DNA of 6,769 nt, taken from positions 1 through 6,769 of the forward strand of contig JAKFDK010000135.1 in the NCBI GenBank assembly GCA_036676195.1, read 5' to 3'. The stretch is from JAKFDK01 sp036676195. Its GTDB lineage: Bacteria; Bacillota; Sulfobacillia; Symbiobacteriales; ZC4RG38. Shown one piece after another: positions 6,047 through 6,769 of the stretch. Positions within the stretch are counted from its first letter, which is position 1. Every line of letters starts with the position of its first letter. Under the pieces are notes generated by a model. The model worked only from the letters and a program-made list of their open reading frames with translations, was not told the origin of the DNA and made no database searches. The position numbers and the translations under genes were made by a program.

Positions 6047-6329
6047 CCGCTGCCTTCTGCTCTCTGCGCACGCGCTCGAAAGTCATAATGATATCGGGAA
6101 ACGCCAGCCAGAAGGTCAGATCCTGCAGCCACTCCGGAGTATTGGCAATCCATAACACAGGAATGACCGCAACAAACACGGCCGGGAGCGTAATGATCAG
6201 CCCCTGCCACCACACCGCCCGAAAGGCAACGTAAATAGGCCTGAACCAGTTTGTGAGCCAGAAACAGCCCCACCAGCAAGCCCAGATAATGCGCAAAGGA
6301 CTCCACGCCAGTCCCTCCCTGTCAGCCAT
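6030..6329 (-). CDS. Small membrane protein, about 99 aa, start or frame uncertain
   Basis: Not a recognised family. The uninterrupted frame starts at ATG 6327-6329, 15 bp after the 135-aa gene, and has two hydrophobic segments: a Trp/Cys-rich one near residues 14-30 (IIWACWWGCFWLTNWF) and a typical one at about 44-62 (LIITLPAVFVAVIPVLWIAN). It ends in a charged tail (FERVRREQKAAD). The beginning is doubtful. A GTG at 6304-6306 in another frame has a much better ribosome site (AGGGAGG, 7 nt away) and encodes the more ordinary membrane sequence ESFAHYLGLLVGLFLAHKLV, but that frame turns implausible after about 25 codons, where the 99-aa frame becomes convincing. Either the ATG start is right or a frameshift lies near 6235-6250. 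The end overlaps the kinase-like gene by 17 bp. Confidence 0.6.
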   Translation of the reverse strand: MADREGLAWSPLRIIWACWWGCFWLTNWFRPIYVAFRAVWWQGLIITLPAVFVAVIPVLWIANTPEWLQDLTFWLAFPDIIMTFERVRREQKAADVSHS

Positions 6330-6344
6330 TCATCTCCATGTTGG

Positions 6345-6752
6345 TTACTGCCGCAGGGCCGCCAGCCGGGCCAGTTGGCGACGCAACAGGCGGCTCTCGG
6401 CGAAGCCTGCCAGCAGAAAGATGATGACGCCGACCAGAAACCAGGGCAGTTCGGGAACGGCTAACCGCACGAGGCCCAGGCCGAGCAGGCTCGCGGCCCC
6501 TACCGCATGGGCCGCCCGGACGCTGCGCACAACGGCCTGGTAGACCTGTGTTCCCCCCATGGCCGAGCCCAGGCTGCGGTCCACCAGAACCAGGTCGGGC
6601 TGGGCCCACACGCCGGCTGCGGCCAGAAACGGGCCAACCCGGGGCAAGATCTCCGCCTCGCCGGCGGAAAGGGCAATGCCAAACAGTAACGTAAAGCTGA
6701 GCAGCCACCGGTTCAGCAACAGAATAATCAACGGGGCCAGTCGCTCCAGCAC
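6345..6752 (-). CDS. Small integral membrane protein, 135 aa (cassette copy B)
   Basis: The paralogue of the gene at 1067-1474 (123 of 135 residues identical), with the same GTG start (6750-6752), the same AGGAGGGG site 5 nt upstream and the same three or four predicted membrane spans. At the right edge the bases upstream carry the TAG stop (6764-6766) of a 262-aa gene copy, so the pair arrangement is kept. Through the end overlap that partner is the interrupted gene at 118-900. Unlike copy A, which is followed by a gap and a hairpin element, this copy is followed after 15 bp by the small membrane protein and the kinase-like gene, so it probably leads an operon of membrane-associated products. 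Confidence 0.85.
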   Translation of the reverse strand: MLERLAPLIILLLNRWLLSFTLLFGIALSAGEAEILPRVGPFLAAAGVWAQPDLVLVDRSLGSAMGGTQVYQAVVRSVRAAHAVGAASLLGLGLVRLAVPELPWFLVGVIIFLLAGFAESRLLRRQLARLAALRQ

Positions 6753-6769
6753 GGTCGCCCCTCCTACGC
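6647..6769. repeat. Terminal direct repeat, right copy
   Basis: Identical to bases 1-123. Removing one copy leaves a 6646-bp unit. Its last bases (6764-6769) are the final Ala codon and TAG stop of a 262-aa gene copy. Confidence 0.95.

Overview
The window reads as a GC-rich bacterial sequence with every supported gene on the minus strand, so the genes run from high to low coordinates. Strong AGGAGG-type ribosome sites, frequent GTG starts and an apparent IS200/IS605-type tnpB remnant fit a high-GC member of the Firmicutes (for example a Peptococcaceae/Moorella-type clostridium). That placement is an inference, not a marker-gene result. No replication, partition, recombinase, rRNA or tRNA gene is visible.

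Layout in the direction of transcription, starting at the right edge: a 135-aa membrane protein (6752-6345), a small membrane protein of about 99 aa (6329-6030) and a 274-aa protein resembling a degenerate Ser/Thr kinase with a C-terminal membrane anchor (6046-5222) are packed like an operon. A roughly 300-bp gap follows (4920-5221), holding a possible promoter overlapped by a perfect inverted repeat, and a decayed tnpB 3' end. Next comes the largest gene (4919-2373), an 848-aa exported protein with a Ser-rich stretch, two arrays of 11-residue repeats and a C-terminal region that weakly resembles pre-toxin segments. After a GC-rich hairpin element come a 262-aa protein (2274-1486) and a second 135-aa membrane protein (1474-1067). 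A second copy of the hairpin element then precedes a second copy of the 262-aa gene (900-118), which is interrupted by an in-frame TAG created by a 6-nt deletion. The start of another 135-aa gene (106-1) runs off the left edge.

The first 123 and last 123 bases are identical. Joined through that overlap, the sequence closes into a 6646-bp circle in which the broken 262-aa gene is followed exactly by the 135-aa gene at 6752-6345. The window then holds a tandemly duplicated two-gene cassette (262 aa + 135 aa), one copy damaged. With no replication gene, a genuine plasmid is only one explanation. A chromosomal tandem repeat, or a contig bounded on both sides by the same repeat, explains the ends equally well.

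A working model, clearly an inference, is an exported repetitive protein accompanied by duplicated small helper or immunity-like genes and membrane-associated proteins. None of the small genes matches a family I can name with confidence.
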